Shown here piece by piece: positions 19,181-27,075 of a stretch of DNA of 27,154 nt. The translations under genes and the position numbers were made by a program. Source of the DNA: a virus; the IMG/VR virus record IMGVR_UViG_3300021356_000132, positions 1 through 27,154 of that record; one strand, given 5' to 3'. The first letter of the stretch is position 1. Each line of letters opens with the position of its first letter. The notes under the pieces were generated by a model. The model made no database searches. It saw nothing but the letters and a program-made list of their open reading frames with translations, and was not told the origin of the DNA.

Positions 19181-19459
19181 ATGACAAAAAAACAAAAACC
19201 AGGAGATAGTGATATGTCCGTTGTCGCACTGACACCAGATAAGATACACCATGAAATTTCTTCTAAATTATCAAAGGGCGTACCATATATTGACGCTCTT
19301 GTAGATTTCGCAGAAAAGAACAACTTAGAAATAGAAACCATAGCTCAAATTGTAAAGAAAAGCTCAATCCTTAAAGAAAAGATTAAGACAGAAGCTATTG
19401 GTTTGAGAATGGTTAAACAAGAAGAACCAAATTTAGACGATATTGTAAAGAAAATTTAA
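19181..19459 (+). CDS. 33: late transcription co-activator gp33-like
   Basis: This 92-aa protein fits T4 gp33 (112 aa), which bridges RNA polymerase and the sliding clamp for late transcription. The region GVPYIDALVDFAEKNNLEIE (about residues 33-52), then QIVKKSSILKEKIKTEAIG, parallels gp33 (MSYLEATTAFLEENSIPE, then GIIEKIQSEAID) and the cyanophage versions. Its place directly before gp59 and gp32 is the T4 order 33-59-32. The TATAAATA promoters elsewhere in this window are the expected targets of the gp33/gp55 system. Confidence 0.75.
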   Translation: MTKKQKPGDSDMSVVALTPDKIHHEISSKLSKGVPYIDALVDFAEKNNLEIETIAQIVKKSSILKEKIKTEAIGLRMVKQEEPNLDDIVKKI

Positions 19460-20044
19460 ATGCTCGCTGACTCTGGATTTGAAACATACATTAAATATCT
19501 AGCACTAAAAAAGCATTTCACAACTGATGGCTATGATTATCATAAATACAATGGTAAAGTCAGAGCTTCAATAGAAACTTTTCGTACTAGACCTGATGCA
19601 TATAGTTTTGCAAAGTTATCAAAAAGAGACGATGTTATTAACTTTATGCTCGCAAATTTTATAAATAATCCGAATATCTGGATTAGGCAATTACTCGACT
19701 TTGAGGCCCAAGACAGATATAACGACTGGAGGAAAAAGCAAGAGTCATTGACTTACACTTTTAAATCCGAGCTGAAAAATCTTCAAGAAGATTGGACAGC
19801 AAACTTTATATCAAGAGATGGTCAACATCCTTACATTATGACTCAGTATAGTCAGAAGAAGATTTCATTAGAGACCTTCACCATTCTAACTCATACTGCC
19901 AATATTTTTGATTATTGGGGTGAAAAAATTGTTGACAAAATTATCTCACATGATATAATACGACTATCTAGAAAGTATAAACCCTTTCTAGTATATGATG
20001 AACGGAAGTTTAAGGACATATTACGTGACCACTTCCAATTGTAA
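19460..20044 (+). CDS. 59: helicase loader gp59-like
   Basis: This 194-aa protein corresponds to T4 gp59 (217 aa), which binds fork DNA and gp32 and loads the gp41 helicase. The N-terminal pattern YIKYLALKKHF...YDYHKYNGKVRAS...R.DAYSFAKLSK (about residues 10-55) matches the family (T4: YKLYLMIKQHM...YDVIKYNWCMRVS). A helical C-terminal half with ISLETFTILTHTANIFD follows (T4: ISFETFILLDSFLNIID). It starts right behind the gp33 stop. A promoter for gp32 is embedded in its last third (19932-19959). Confidence 0.86.
   Translation: MLADSGFETYIKYLALKKHFTTDGYDYHKYNGKVRASIETFRTRPDAYSFAKLSKRDDVINFMLANFINNPNIWIRQLLDFEAQDRYNDWRKKQESLTYTFKSELKNLQEDWTANFISRDGQHPYIMTQYSQKKISLETFTILTHTANIFDYWGEKIVDKIISHDIIRLSRKYKPFLVYDERKFKDILRDHFQL
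19932..19959 (+). promoter_or_regulatory. internal promoter for gene 32
   Basis: TTGACA (19932-19937), 16 bp, TATAAT (19954-19959) with an extended TG at 19951-19952, inside the gp59 coding region, about 115 bp upstream of the gp32 ATG. T4 also transcribes gene 32 from promoters of its own. Confidence 0.72.
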
Positions 20045-20082
20045 TATTACGCTATATAACGCTATACAAGGAGAAAACTATT

Positions 20083-21018
20083 ATGGCAACTACAAACTTT
20101 GCTTCGCTTAAGAAGAATCGTACGAAGTCACTCGACGCGCTAAACGCACAGCTCGATAAGATTTCAACTAAATCATACCAAGACCCAAACGAGGGTAAAT
20201 TCTGGAAACCAACAAGAGATAAAGCTGGTAACGGCTTTGCGATTATTCGTTTCCTACCTGCTCCAAATAATGAGGAGATGCCTTTCGTAAGAATTTGGGA
20301 CCACGGGTTCCAAGGACCTACAGGGTTGTGGTATATCGAAAACAGCTTGACTACTATCAACCAAGACGACCCAGTATCTGAATACAACTCTAAGTTGTGG
20401 AATTCTGGCGTTGATGCTGATAAAGACCAAGCTCGTAAACAAAAGCGTAGATTGAAGTATACTTCAAATATCTATGTTGTCAAAGACCCAGCAAACCCAG
20501 AAAACGAAGGGAAGGTCTTTATGTACTCATTCGGTAAAAAGATTTTTGATAAGTTAAACGACTTGATGAATCCTACCTTTGAAGATGAAGAACCAGTAAA
20601 TCCATTCGACCTATGGGAAGGTGCTAATTTCAGACTGAAAATTCGTAAGTTCGAGGGTTACCCAAACTATGACAAATCTGAATTTGATGCACCATCACCG
20701 CTATTAGATGATGATGAAGCACTTGAAGGTGTATGGAATCAAGAGCATTCTCTACAAGCACTTGTAGAGCCTTCTAACTTTAAATCATACGATGAACTCA
20801 AGCAAAAACTCTACAGAGTTCTTGACCTTGCTAATGAAACTCAAGAGGTTTCAGCACCATCACCGTATGAGGCAGAAGATATACAAGAAGATGGACTTGA
20901 TATTTCAAGCACAATCAAAGAAGCTGCACCAGCTCCAGTAGCTGCGGCAGAAACTGCATCAGAAGTAGATGATGACGACGATGACCTTTCAATTTTCAAA
21001 GAGCTCGCTCGTAACTAA
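20083..21018 (+). CDS. 32: single-stranded DNA-binding protein gp32-like, without zinc cysteines
   Basis: This 311-aa protein binds ssDNA cooperatively during replication and recombination. N-terminal basic arm (SLKKNRTKSLDAL, 8-20), an OB core with FWKPTRDKAGNGFAIIRFLP (40-59), YTSNIYVVKDPANPENEGKV (126-145) and YSFGKKIFDKLNDLM, then an acidic C-terminal tail (DDDDDDLSIF) that binds gp59, UvsY and others. T4 gp32 holds zinc with His64, Cys77, Cys87 and Cys90. Here the whole protein has no cysteine: the CPVC of T4 reads DPVS at 96-99. The His (H74 region) remains. Ribosome site AAGGAG, strong. Confidence 0.96.
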   Translation: MATTNFASLKKNRTKSLDALNAQLDKISTKSYQDPNEGKFWKPTRDKAGNGFAIIRFLPAPNNEEMPFVRIWDHGFQGPTGLWYIENSLTTINQDDPVSEYNSKLWNSGVDADKDQARKQKRRLKYTSNIYVVKDPANPENEGKVFMYSFGKKIFDKLNDLMNPTFEDEEPVNPFDLWEGANFRLKIRKFEGYPNYDKSEFDAPSPLLDDDEALEGVWNQEHSLQALVEPSNFKSYDELKQKLYRVLDLANETQEVSAPSPYEAEDIQEDGLDISSTIKEAAPAPVAAAETASEVDDDDDDLSIFKELARN

Positions 21019-21024
21019 TCTAAG

Positions 21025-21046
21025 GTGGGGGCTCTCGGGTCCCCAT
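21025..21046 (+). other. RNA hairpin behind gene 32
   Basis: GTGGGGG, loop CTCTCGGG, TCCCCAT: a 7-bp GC-rich stem with G-T ends, immediately after the gp32 stop and 17 bp before the next ATG. It lacks a T-run, so I read it as a 3' stabiliser or weak attenuator, not a full terminator. Confidence 0.6.
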
Positions 21047-21062
21047 ATTTATAGGAGAAAGT

Positions 21063-21347
21063 ATGTCAATTAAACAAACAATCGACATGTCAAATTTTGA
21101 CTTCGGCTTTACGGCCATGACAGAAGATGAGTTGTCTGTCGTACAAGAAACTAAAGCTCAAGCAGAGTCTGCGTCAGCATCAGCTGAAGAGGCTTCTCAA
21201 AGAGCTCAAATTATGTACGAGGCAATTATTCCATTGTTAAATAATCTCAAAGCGAATCCAGAAAAAGATTATATCTACTGGCCAAACCGCTATGAGAAAC
21301 TTGACGCTTTTGCAGATAAACTACATCAAATACTTAGCGGAGAATAA
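21063..21347 (+). CDS. 94-aa protein between gp32 and UvsX, unknown function
   Basis: The opening IDMSNFDFGFTAMTEDEL (7-24) is a conserved-looking acidic motif, and the end YIYWPNRYEKLDAFADKLHQIL (70-91) is also distinctive. Between them is an alanine/glutamate-rich helix (AQAESASASAEEASQRAQIM) that is probably a coiled coil. The same kind of small gene is found between gp32 and uvsX in many marine T4-like phages, which hints at a part in recombination or replication. Function unknown. Ribosome site AGGAGAAA. Confidence 0.7.
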   Translation: MSIKQTIDMSNFDFGFTAMTEDELSVVQETKAQAESASASAEEASQRAQIMYEAIIPLLNNLKANPEKDYIYWPNRYEKLDAFADKLHQILSGE

Positions 21348-21349
21348 TT

Positions 21350-22423
21350 ATGAGTCTACTTGACAAAATGTTGAAGGCGGGTTCAGTCAAAGGGTCGACT
21401 GTCCTATCAAAAAGTTCCTTCTTTAATACCAAAGACCCAATACAAACAGAACTACCAATTGTGAATATCGCATTCTGCGGTTCTCTCAATGGTGGTTTAC
21501 TTCCAGGTTTAACTGTAGTAGCTGGTGAATCAAAGAGCTTCAAAACTCTTTTAGGCCTCTATTGCATGAAAGCTTATTTAAACAAATATCCAGATGGTGT
21601 TGCAATCTTATATGATTCTGAGTATGGTATTACTCCAGAATATCTTGAAAGCTACAACATTGATACTGACCGTGTTATTCACGTTCCAATCGAAGACGTC
21701 GAGCAATTAAAGTTTGACTGCACAAATCGCTTGAACGAGATTGACAAAGGAGATAAAGTCTTTATAATGATTGACTCTATTGGTAACCTTGCTTCTCGTA
21801 AAGAAGTTGATGATGCCTTAAATGAGAAATCAGTTGCTGATATGACGAGAGCAAAACAGCTTAAATCATTATTCAGAATTGTTACGCCTAAGCTGACAGG
21901 TAAAGATATTCCGATGATTGCTATCAACCACACTTATAAAGAAATTGGTCTGTTCCCTAAGAACATCGTTTCAGGTGGTACTGGTATTTACTATTCAGCA
22001 AACCAAATCTTTATCATTTCTAAATCTCAACAGAAAGAAGGTACTGACCTTGCAGGGTTTAAGTTCACTATTAATATTGAGAAATCTAGGTATGTTAAAG
22101 AAAAAGCTAAACTACCATTTACTGTACTTTATGACACAGGTATCCAAAAGTATTCAAGTCTGTTTGACCTAGCACTTGAATCTGGTCACTTGACAAAAGC
22201 AAATCAAGGGTGGTATAATTTAGTTAACATGGACACGGGTGAAATCATTGACCCTAAGCGTAGACTGAAAGATATTGAACAAGACAATGAGTTCTTTGAA
22301 GGACTTATTGCTGACCCAAGGTTTAACGAATACGTTGAGAAAAAATTCAAATTAACTACATTAGAAATGGGAGATGCTGAAGATGATAGAGAAGACGATA
22401 CTATCGAATCTGATACTGAATGA
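21350..22423 (+). CDS. uvsX: UvsX recombinase (RecA-like)
   Basis: This 357-aa strand-exchange protein forms filaments on ssDNA, pairs homologues and starts recombination-dependent replication with UvsY, gp32 and gp41, all in this window. Walker A: AGESKSFKT (58-66). Walker B: VFIMID (137-142). The segment VSGGTGIYYSANQIFIIS (about 204-221) is the RecA/UvsX L2-side region. The C-terminal end is acidic (DAEDDREDDTIESDTE). The last 41 bp overlap the start of gp41 in another frame. T4 UvsX is about 390 aa, so this is a slightly short version. Confidence 0.96.
   Translation: MSLLDKMLKAGSVKGSTVLSKSSFFNTKDPIQTELPIVNIAFCGSLNGGLLPGLTVVAGESKSFKTLLGLYCMKAYLNKYPDGVAILYDSEYGITPEYLESYNIDTDRVIHVPIEDVEQLKFDCTNRLNEIDKGDKVFIMIDSIGNLASRKEVDDALNEKSVADMTRAKQLKSLFRIVTPKLTGKDIPMIAINHTYKEIGLFPKNIVSGGTGIYYSANQIFIISKSQQKEGTDLAGFKFTINIEKSRYVKEKAKLPFTVLYDTGIQKYSSLFDLALESGHLTKANQGWYNLVNMDTGEIIDPKRRLKDIEQDNEFFEGLIADPRFNEYVEKKFKLTTLEMGDAEDDREDDTIESDTE
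21741..21768 (+). promoter_or_regulatory. possible internal promoter in uvsX (1)
   Basis: TTGACA (21741-21746), 16 bp, TATAAT (21763-21768), within the Walker B coding region. Both hexamers are consensus, but it could be chance; the only genes it could feed are the end of uvsX and gp41. Confidence 0.4.
22190..22219 (+). promoter_or_regulatory. possible internal promoter for gene 41
   Basis: TTGACA (22190-22195), 18 bp, TATAAT (22214-22219) with an extended TG at 22211-22212, about 165 bp upstream of the gp41 ATG within uvsX. Confidence 0.5.
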
Positions 22424-23828
22424 GGAATATAGCCGAAAGGTTTATCCTTATCTCAAAGATGATTATTTCGAAGATATCTCTTATCGTAAAATCTTTAATT
22501 CTGTCACTGAATATGTAGAGCAATACAAAGAGCCTCCCACCATAGAGGCTCTTAAGCTCTCACTTGAAAAGCGTAAAGACTTAAACGAAGATACTTATAA
22601 CACTATTCAAGAGCTATTGGGTGAGTTTGAGATTGACAAAACAACCAACCCTCAGTTCTTGCTTGACGAGACTGAAAAGTTTTGCCAAGACAAAGATTTG
22701 TACAATAGTATTCGTAAGAGTATTCTTATACTTGATGGCCAAGATGGTCAAAATGATAAAGGTAGCATTCCAAAATTACTATCCGATAGTTTGGGCATTA
22801 GCTTTGACTCAAGCGTCGGTCACGACTTTTTAAATGACTATGAAGATCGTTACGAACATTACCACAGAAAAGAAGAGCGGATTCCGTTTGACATTGATAT
22901 TCTAAACAAAATTACCAAAGGTGGTTTACCTCGTAAATCAATGACAGTATTACTTGCTACGACGGGTGGTGGTAAATCATTACTCAAATGTCACATGGCA
23001 GCTAATCATCTGATGTATGGTAAAAATGTTCTCTATATTACTATGGAAATGGCAGAAGAAGAAATCGGCCGACGTATTGATGCGAACATTATGGATATTA
23101 CAATGGACGAAGTCAATGAGATTCCAAGAGATGTTTATGAAAAAAGACTCAACAGATACAAAACTAAAACCACTGGTAAACTTGTTATTAAAGAGTATCC
23201 TACTGGTTCTGTGCATTCTGGTCACTTTAGACACTTACTAAATGAGCTTGAACAGAAGAAAAACTTTAAGCCTGATGTGATATTCCTTGACTATCTTAAC
23301 ATTTGTGCTTCATCTCGTGTAAGAGGTGCTGCAGCATCAAGTAGTTATAACCTTGTTAAGAGTATTGCTGAAGAGGTTCGTGGTCTTGCGATGGAGTTTA
23401 ACTGTGCACTTGTAACATCATCTCAGTTCAACCGTGATGGTTACGGCAACTCTGATGTTGACCTTACAAATACATCTGAATCTATGGGTATTACTCATAC
23501 TGCTGACTGTATTCTTGGTCTAGTAACATCTGAACAACTTGACGAACTCGGACAACTCATGCTCAAACAATTAAAGAATCGTTGGGGTGACATCAGTTGG
23601 TATCGTAGGTTCTTGGTTGGTATTGATAGAGCAAAGATGAAAATCTATGAGCTTGAAGAAAGCGCTCAAAACAATATTAACATGGACGACAGCTCGGGCG
23701 GTAGCTCTGGAAAAAAGACGAAGAGCTATGACGATGACGGACCAGTGTTCGATAAAACAGACATCGGTCAGCGTTTAGGTAGCAAAGGTAAGAGAAAAGG
23801 TGTTTTCAACGACGTTCAATTAATTTGA
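22383..23828 (+). CDS. 41: replicative DNA helicase gp41-like (DnaB family)
   Basis: This 481-aa hexameric fork helicase works with the gp61 primase (not in this window) and is loaded by gp59. The N terminus MIEKTILSNLILNEEYSRKVYPYL matches T4 gp41 (MVEIILSHLIFDQAYFSKVWPYM in part), which is why I use the ATG at 22383 and not 22374. Walker A is ATTGGGKS (about 192-199), followed by NVLYITMEMAEEEIGRRIDANIMD (family core, in part) and VIFLDYLNIC as Walker B. A low-complexity linker (DDSSGGSSGKKTKS) precedes a basic tail. It overlaps uvsX by 41 bp. Confidence 0.95.
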   Translation: MIEKTILSNLILNEEYSRKVYPYLKDDYFEDISYRKIFNSVTEYVEQYKEPPTIEALKLSLEKRKDLNEDTYNTIQELLGEFEIDKTTNPQFLLDETEKFCQDKDLYNSIRKSILILDGQDGQNDKGSIPKLLSDSLGISFDSSVGHDFLNDYEDRYEHYHRKEERIPFDIDILNKITKGGLPRKSMTVLLATTGGGKSLLKCHMAANHLMYGKNVLYITMEMAEEEIGRRIDANIMDITMDEVNEIPRDVYEKRLNRYKTKTTGKLVIKEYPTGSVHSGHFRHLLNELEQKKNFKPDVIFLDYLNICASSRVRGAAASSSYNLVKSIAEEVRGLAMEFNCALVTSSQFNRDGYGNSDVDLTNTSESMGITHTADCILGLVTSEQLDELGQLMLKQLKNRWGDISWYRRFLVGIDRAKMKIYELEESAQNNINMDDSSGGSSGKKTKSYDDDGPVFDKTDIGQRLGSKGKRKGVFNDVQLI

Positions 23829-23832
23829 TTTT

Positions 23833-23840
23833 TATAAATA
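23833..23840 (+). promoter_or_regulatory. T4-type late promoter for nuclease-like/ligase-like module
   Basis: TATAAATA at 23833-23840, just after the gp41 stop. The expected start is near 23846, giving a ~26-nt leader with AAAGG before the ATG at 23872. Confidence 0.8.
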
Positions 23841-23871
23841 ACTGAAACACCACATTTTTGACAAAGGTATT

Positions 23872-25518
23872 ATGAAAAGTTTTAGTTCATTTCAAAAAGA
23901 CAAAACACAAAAAGAAGACGGCCCTTGCTGGAAATCTCACAAACAAGTGGGAATGAAAAAGAAGGGCAATAAACTTGTTCCTAATTGTGTTCCTAAAGAA
24001 AGTGTTGATTTAGGATTTAAAGCTTTTTTAGGTGAAGCACCTATTGATGTACCATCTTTTAGTGGAGACGAAGAATCATTTGCTTTAGAAGTTTTATCTA
24101 AAATCAGCGATGGTATTTCAACTATCGATGCTGCGATTGAGCTCGATAATCGTCCAGGTAAAACTAATACTAAAAAGCTTGGTCTCTTCGCTATCATGGA
24201 AGGCAATAAACGAGTTAAATGGGCAACACTAGCAAGACAAATTATTGCTGATACTGATGATTTAGAAGAAGGTCCTTCTCCAGCTGCTGACAGAATGGAC
24301 AAAGACATTACAATTAAACATAAAGATATGAGTAGATATATCTATGTTAATTGTAGACCTAGTGGAAAAGCAGGTCAAGCAGGTGATGACCCTAACGAAT
24401 TAATGACAGCTGCTTTATGTCTTAAATCAAGATTAAAAGCACCAAATACAGTTGAAGAAATGGACGAGCTTATTGCTTTCTGTAAACAAGAAGCTGACTC
24501 TGGTAATGTTGTGGGTGCAACAGATGGTCAAAAAGCAAGTTTAGATGGACAAGATTATGTTAATCTTTGTCAAGCAGTATCGGCTGCATTAGCTATTCAT
24601 GCTAAGGGTTATGGTAACTCAGATAAAGTATATCTTACAGGCCAATCTTGGGACGATGATGTTAGACAATTCCAAATTACAAAATATGGAATGAAAGACT
24701 TTAATAGTTCTGATTTTATTTGTAAGAAAAGAGCTAACTTCATTGGTATATCTCTTAAAAAGAAAAAGAGAATCACAGAACCAGACCCAACACTTATCAA
24801 TACTTCATTTAGAACACTTTTCCAAGATACTTCATTTAGAACAATGATGACACAGCTCGATAGAGCATGTGCTGCATTTTATATTAAAGTTATTAGAGAA
24901 GCAGGTCGTAATCCTGCTAAATGGAAAGTACCACCTGCTGTAGCTAAAGATATTCAGAAAAATAGAACAAAATTAAATATCAGAACTTGGAAAAGATTTG
25001 TTCAGCGTCTTCCAAATGATTTAATCAATGCTCAACTTAAAGTTGCTGGTAATGCCAACTTGTTTAAAAAGATGTTCGACATTGTTATGAAGAACAAAGA
25101 CTTAATGGCGAACCAATTAATTAATTTGATATTTAAATCAGATTTAGCAACATTAAAACGAGTCAATTTTGATTTTGCTCTTGTTACAGGTATTGGTGAT
25201 TATGGTCCTCGTAAAGGTGTAGATATTTCACCTGGCGAATACAAAGACATCGAAACAACATCAGTTAAATTAAATTCTTTATTAAAGGATAAAGGTGTAG
25301 GGTTTAGAAAAACACCAGATGCAGTTCAAGCATTTGATGAAGGTGCGACAGCTGCTATGTTAAAGTTTGATTTAATGATTGGTGATTTACCAGTATGTCA
25401 TATCGAATTAAGATATAAAGGCAACTTTAGAGCTGCACCATCTTTCCTAGCAAGAATGACAGACGAATTTAAAGCAGAGTTTGAGGATAAAATAATTAGC
25501 AATGGAAACGTCACATGA
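23872..25518 (+). CDS. putative PD-(D/E)XK-nuclease-like late protein
   Basis: A 548-aa late protein. Residues 172-186 (DDPNELMTAALCLKS) look like the first helix of a PD-(D/E)XK nuclease with a conserved Glu (E176). D281 (SSDF) and the strand IGISLKKKK (291-299) follow, which would give the E...D...(S/E)xK core with K296 as catalytic lysine. A second acidic-basic strand occurs near the C terminus (HIELRYKGNF, about 523-532). The N-terminal ~60 residues are separate: a basic segment with GPCWKSH..VGMKKKGNK, then AFLGE|APID at 51-58, which fits an LxE cleavage site of a gp21-type prohead protease. Assignment rests on motif reading, not on a search; an unknown structural protein is the alternative. 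Confidence 0.45.
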   Translation: MKSFSSFQKDKTQKEDGPCWKSHKQVGMKKKGNKLVPNCVPKESVDLGFKAFLGEAPIDVPSFSGDEESFALEVLSKISDGISTIDAAIELDNRPGKTNTKKLGLFAIMEGNKRVKWATLARQIIADTDDLEEGPSPAADRMDKDITIKHKDMSRYIYVNCRPSGKAGQAGDDPNELMTAALCLKSRLKAPNTVEEMDELIAFCKQEADSGNVVGATDGQKASLDGQDYVNLCQAVSAALAIHAKGYGNSDKVYLTGQSWDDDVRQFQITKYGMKDFNSSDFICKKRANFIGISLKKKKRITEPDPTLINTSFRTLFQDTSFRTMMTQLDRACAAFYIKVIREAGRNPAKWKVPPAVAKDIQKNRTKLNIRTWKRFVQRLPNDLINAQLKVAGNANLFKKMFDIVMKNKDLMANQLINLIFKSDLATLKRVNFDFALVTGIGDYGPRKGVDISPGEYKDIETTSVKLNSLLKDKGVGFRKTPDAVQAFDEGATAAMLKFDLMIGDLPVCHIELRYKGNFRAAPSFLARMTDEFKAEFEDKIISNGNVT

Positions 25519-26750
25519 TAAGATTTAAGTCATATTTAGAAGAAGCCGCTGGAGCTAATCTTCACATGACACATTTAGAAGATGCTGTCTTAGATGGTGG
25601 AGTTAATGGAACGCGTAATGTATTCCAATATCTTCAAGCACTTCGTGATATGCTTGGTGGTAATACAAAAGCACCAGTTAAAATTTCAGTTAAATGGGAT
25701 GGCGCTCCTGCAATCTTTGCAGGTACTGACCCATCGGATGGCAAATTCTTTGTTGCTAAAAAAGGAGTATTTAACAAGACTCCAAAACTATATAAAACAA
25801 ACGCAGAAATAGATAATGACCTAAGCGGAGATTTAGGAGCTAAATTTAAAGTAGCTCTTGCAGAATTCTCTAAGCTTGGTATTGAAGGAGTAGTGCAAGG
25901 TGATTTCTTATATACGAACGACGATCTCAAAACAGAAAATATTGATGGAGAACCGCATATTACTTTCCATCCTAATACCATTGTTTACGCGATACCTAAA
26001 GACTCAGACCTCGGTAAACAAATTGAACGATCCAAAATCGGTGTGGTTTGGCACACAACGTACCGAGGAGCAACTCTTGACTCAATGCAAGCAAGTTTTG
26101 GAAAGGCGATATCAACAAAACTTAAAGAAATACCAACGGTCTGGCATGTAGATGCTGTATTTAAAGACCAATCTGGTAGAGTAACATTTACAGCAGCAGA
26201 AACAAAGTCATTTAATAAATTATTATCAGATGCTGGTCGTATATTTAGAACTATTAAGCCATACGCATTAAACGAATTAAAAGACAACGAAGAACTCAAT
26301 AAAAGAATTAATACATTCATTAATAAGAAAGTACGAGAAAATTCTCGTATTCAAAACGTTCCTGCAGCGATCAAAGATATGCAGAAATTCATTAATGAAT
26401 ATTATCAAAAAGAAATAGACAAGGTTAAATCACAAGCGGCTAAAGACAGAAAAGCTGCAGTGCGTGACGGAGTCTTAAAATATTTTGCTAAAGGTAATCT
26501 CAAAGAAGTAACCAAAGTATTTACCCTATATAATTTATTAGTAGATGCAAAAATGATAGTCATTGCTAAATTAAATTATAGTGATGGATTAAGAACATTA
26601 CTTAAAACAGCAGATGGATTTGAAGTAACAGGACAAGAAGGGTTTGTTGCTATTGACCATCTTGGTCGTAATGCTTTAAAACTTGTCGACAGATTAAACT
26701 TCAGCAAAGCAAACTTTAGTACTGAATATATTAAAGGGTGGCAGAAATAA
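25515..26750 (+). CDS. putative ligase-like nucleotidyltransferase (DUF6267-type)
   Basis: This 411-aa protein is of the kind I know from T4-like marine phages as DUF6267. Its spacing of motifs follows covalent nucleotidyltransferases (DNA/RNA ligases): motif I K60-W-D-G63, motif III-like GDFLY (129-133), IIIa-like TIVYAI (155-160), motif IV-like EGFV (375-378) and motif V-like ALKLVDR (387-393). K60 would carry the AMP. A helical insert fills about 250-340. The N terminus MIRFKSYLEE|AAG resembles T4 capsid-targeting leaders (MKTYQEFIAE|A) cut by gp21. It overlaps the nuclease-like gene by 4 bp (ATGA), so the two are co-made late. Activity is inferred. Confidence 0.6.
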   Translation: MIRFKSYLEEAAGANLHMTHLEDAVLDGGVNGTRNVFQYLQALRDMLGGNTKAPVKISVKWDGAPAIFAGTDPSDGKFFVAKKGVFNKTPKLYKTNAEIDNDLSGDLGAKFKVALAEFSKLGIEGVVQGDFLYTNDDLKTENIDGEPHITFHPNTIVYAIPKDSDLGKQIERSKIGVVWHTTYRGATLDSMQASFGKAISTKLKEIPTVWHVDAVFKDQSGRVTFTAAETKSFNKLLSDAGRIFRTIKPYALNELKDNEELNKRINTFINKKVRENSRIQNVPAAIKDMQKFINEYYQKEIDKVKSQAAKDRKAAVRDGVLKYFAKGNLKEVTKVFTLYNLLVDAKMIVIAKLNYSDGLRTLLKTADGFEVTGQEGFVAIDHLGRNALKLVDRLNFSKANFSTEYIKGWQK

Positions 26751-26775
26751 ATAAAATATAATGAGGTGATTGTAC

Positions 26776-26985
26776 ATGCCTACAAAATTAAAACCAAGTC
26801 AGGTGGTTAAAGACAGAAATACTGGCAAACTAAATACACAACATTTTTATATCAAACAGACTCCACAAAAAGAGTTATTTGAATATATCAATAATAAATC
26901 TGGTAAACCAAAAATAAAACAAAAGTGTTTAAATGAGTTAGCCAGACGCAAAATTAAGATTCAATGGGTTAATCCAACAGAATAG
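26776..26985 (+). CDS. 69-aa basic protein, conserved in marine T4-like phages
   Basis: The start is the ATG at 26776 behind GAGGTGA; a TTG six bases upstream is unlikely. The sequence MPTKLKPSQVVKDRNTGKLN and the later HFYIKQTPQKELFEYINN and LARRKIKIQWV are patterns I recall from many marine T4-like genomes. It is very basic, probably a small helical nucleic-acid-associated protein, and is placed just behind the ligase-like gene with a 25-bp gap. Function unknown. Confidence 0.72.
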   Translation: MPTKLKPSQVVKDRNTGKLNTQHFYIKQTPQKELFEYINNKSGKPKIKQKCLNELARRKIKIQWVNPTE

Positions 26986-27024
26986 ACATATCAAATTTTA
27001 TTATGAAATCAATGACCTTAATGA

Positions 27025-27053
27025 TTGACAAACATAGCAAAATAGTATATAAT
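27025..27053 (+). promoter_or_regulatory. sigma70-type promoter
   Basis: TTGACA (27025-27030), 17 bp, TATAAT (27048-27053). The ATG of the last gene lies 23 bp on, behind AGGAGAA. Confidence 0.88.
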
Positions 27054-27075
27054 AACTTTTTATCATAGGAGAATT

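Noticed and set aside
19660-19667. TATAAATA inside gp59
   Set aside because: Internal to an early gene and encoding normal residues; no late gene follows.
21047-21054. AT-rich TATTTATA run behind gp32 as a minus-strand late promoter
   Set aside because: It would transcribe antisense through gp32 with no gene there, and the bases are part of the spacing before a ribosome site.
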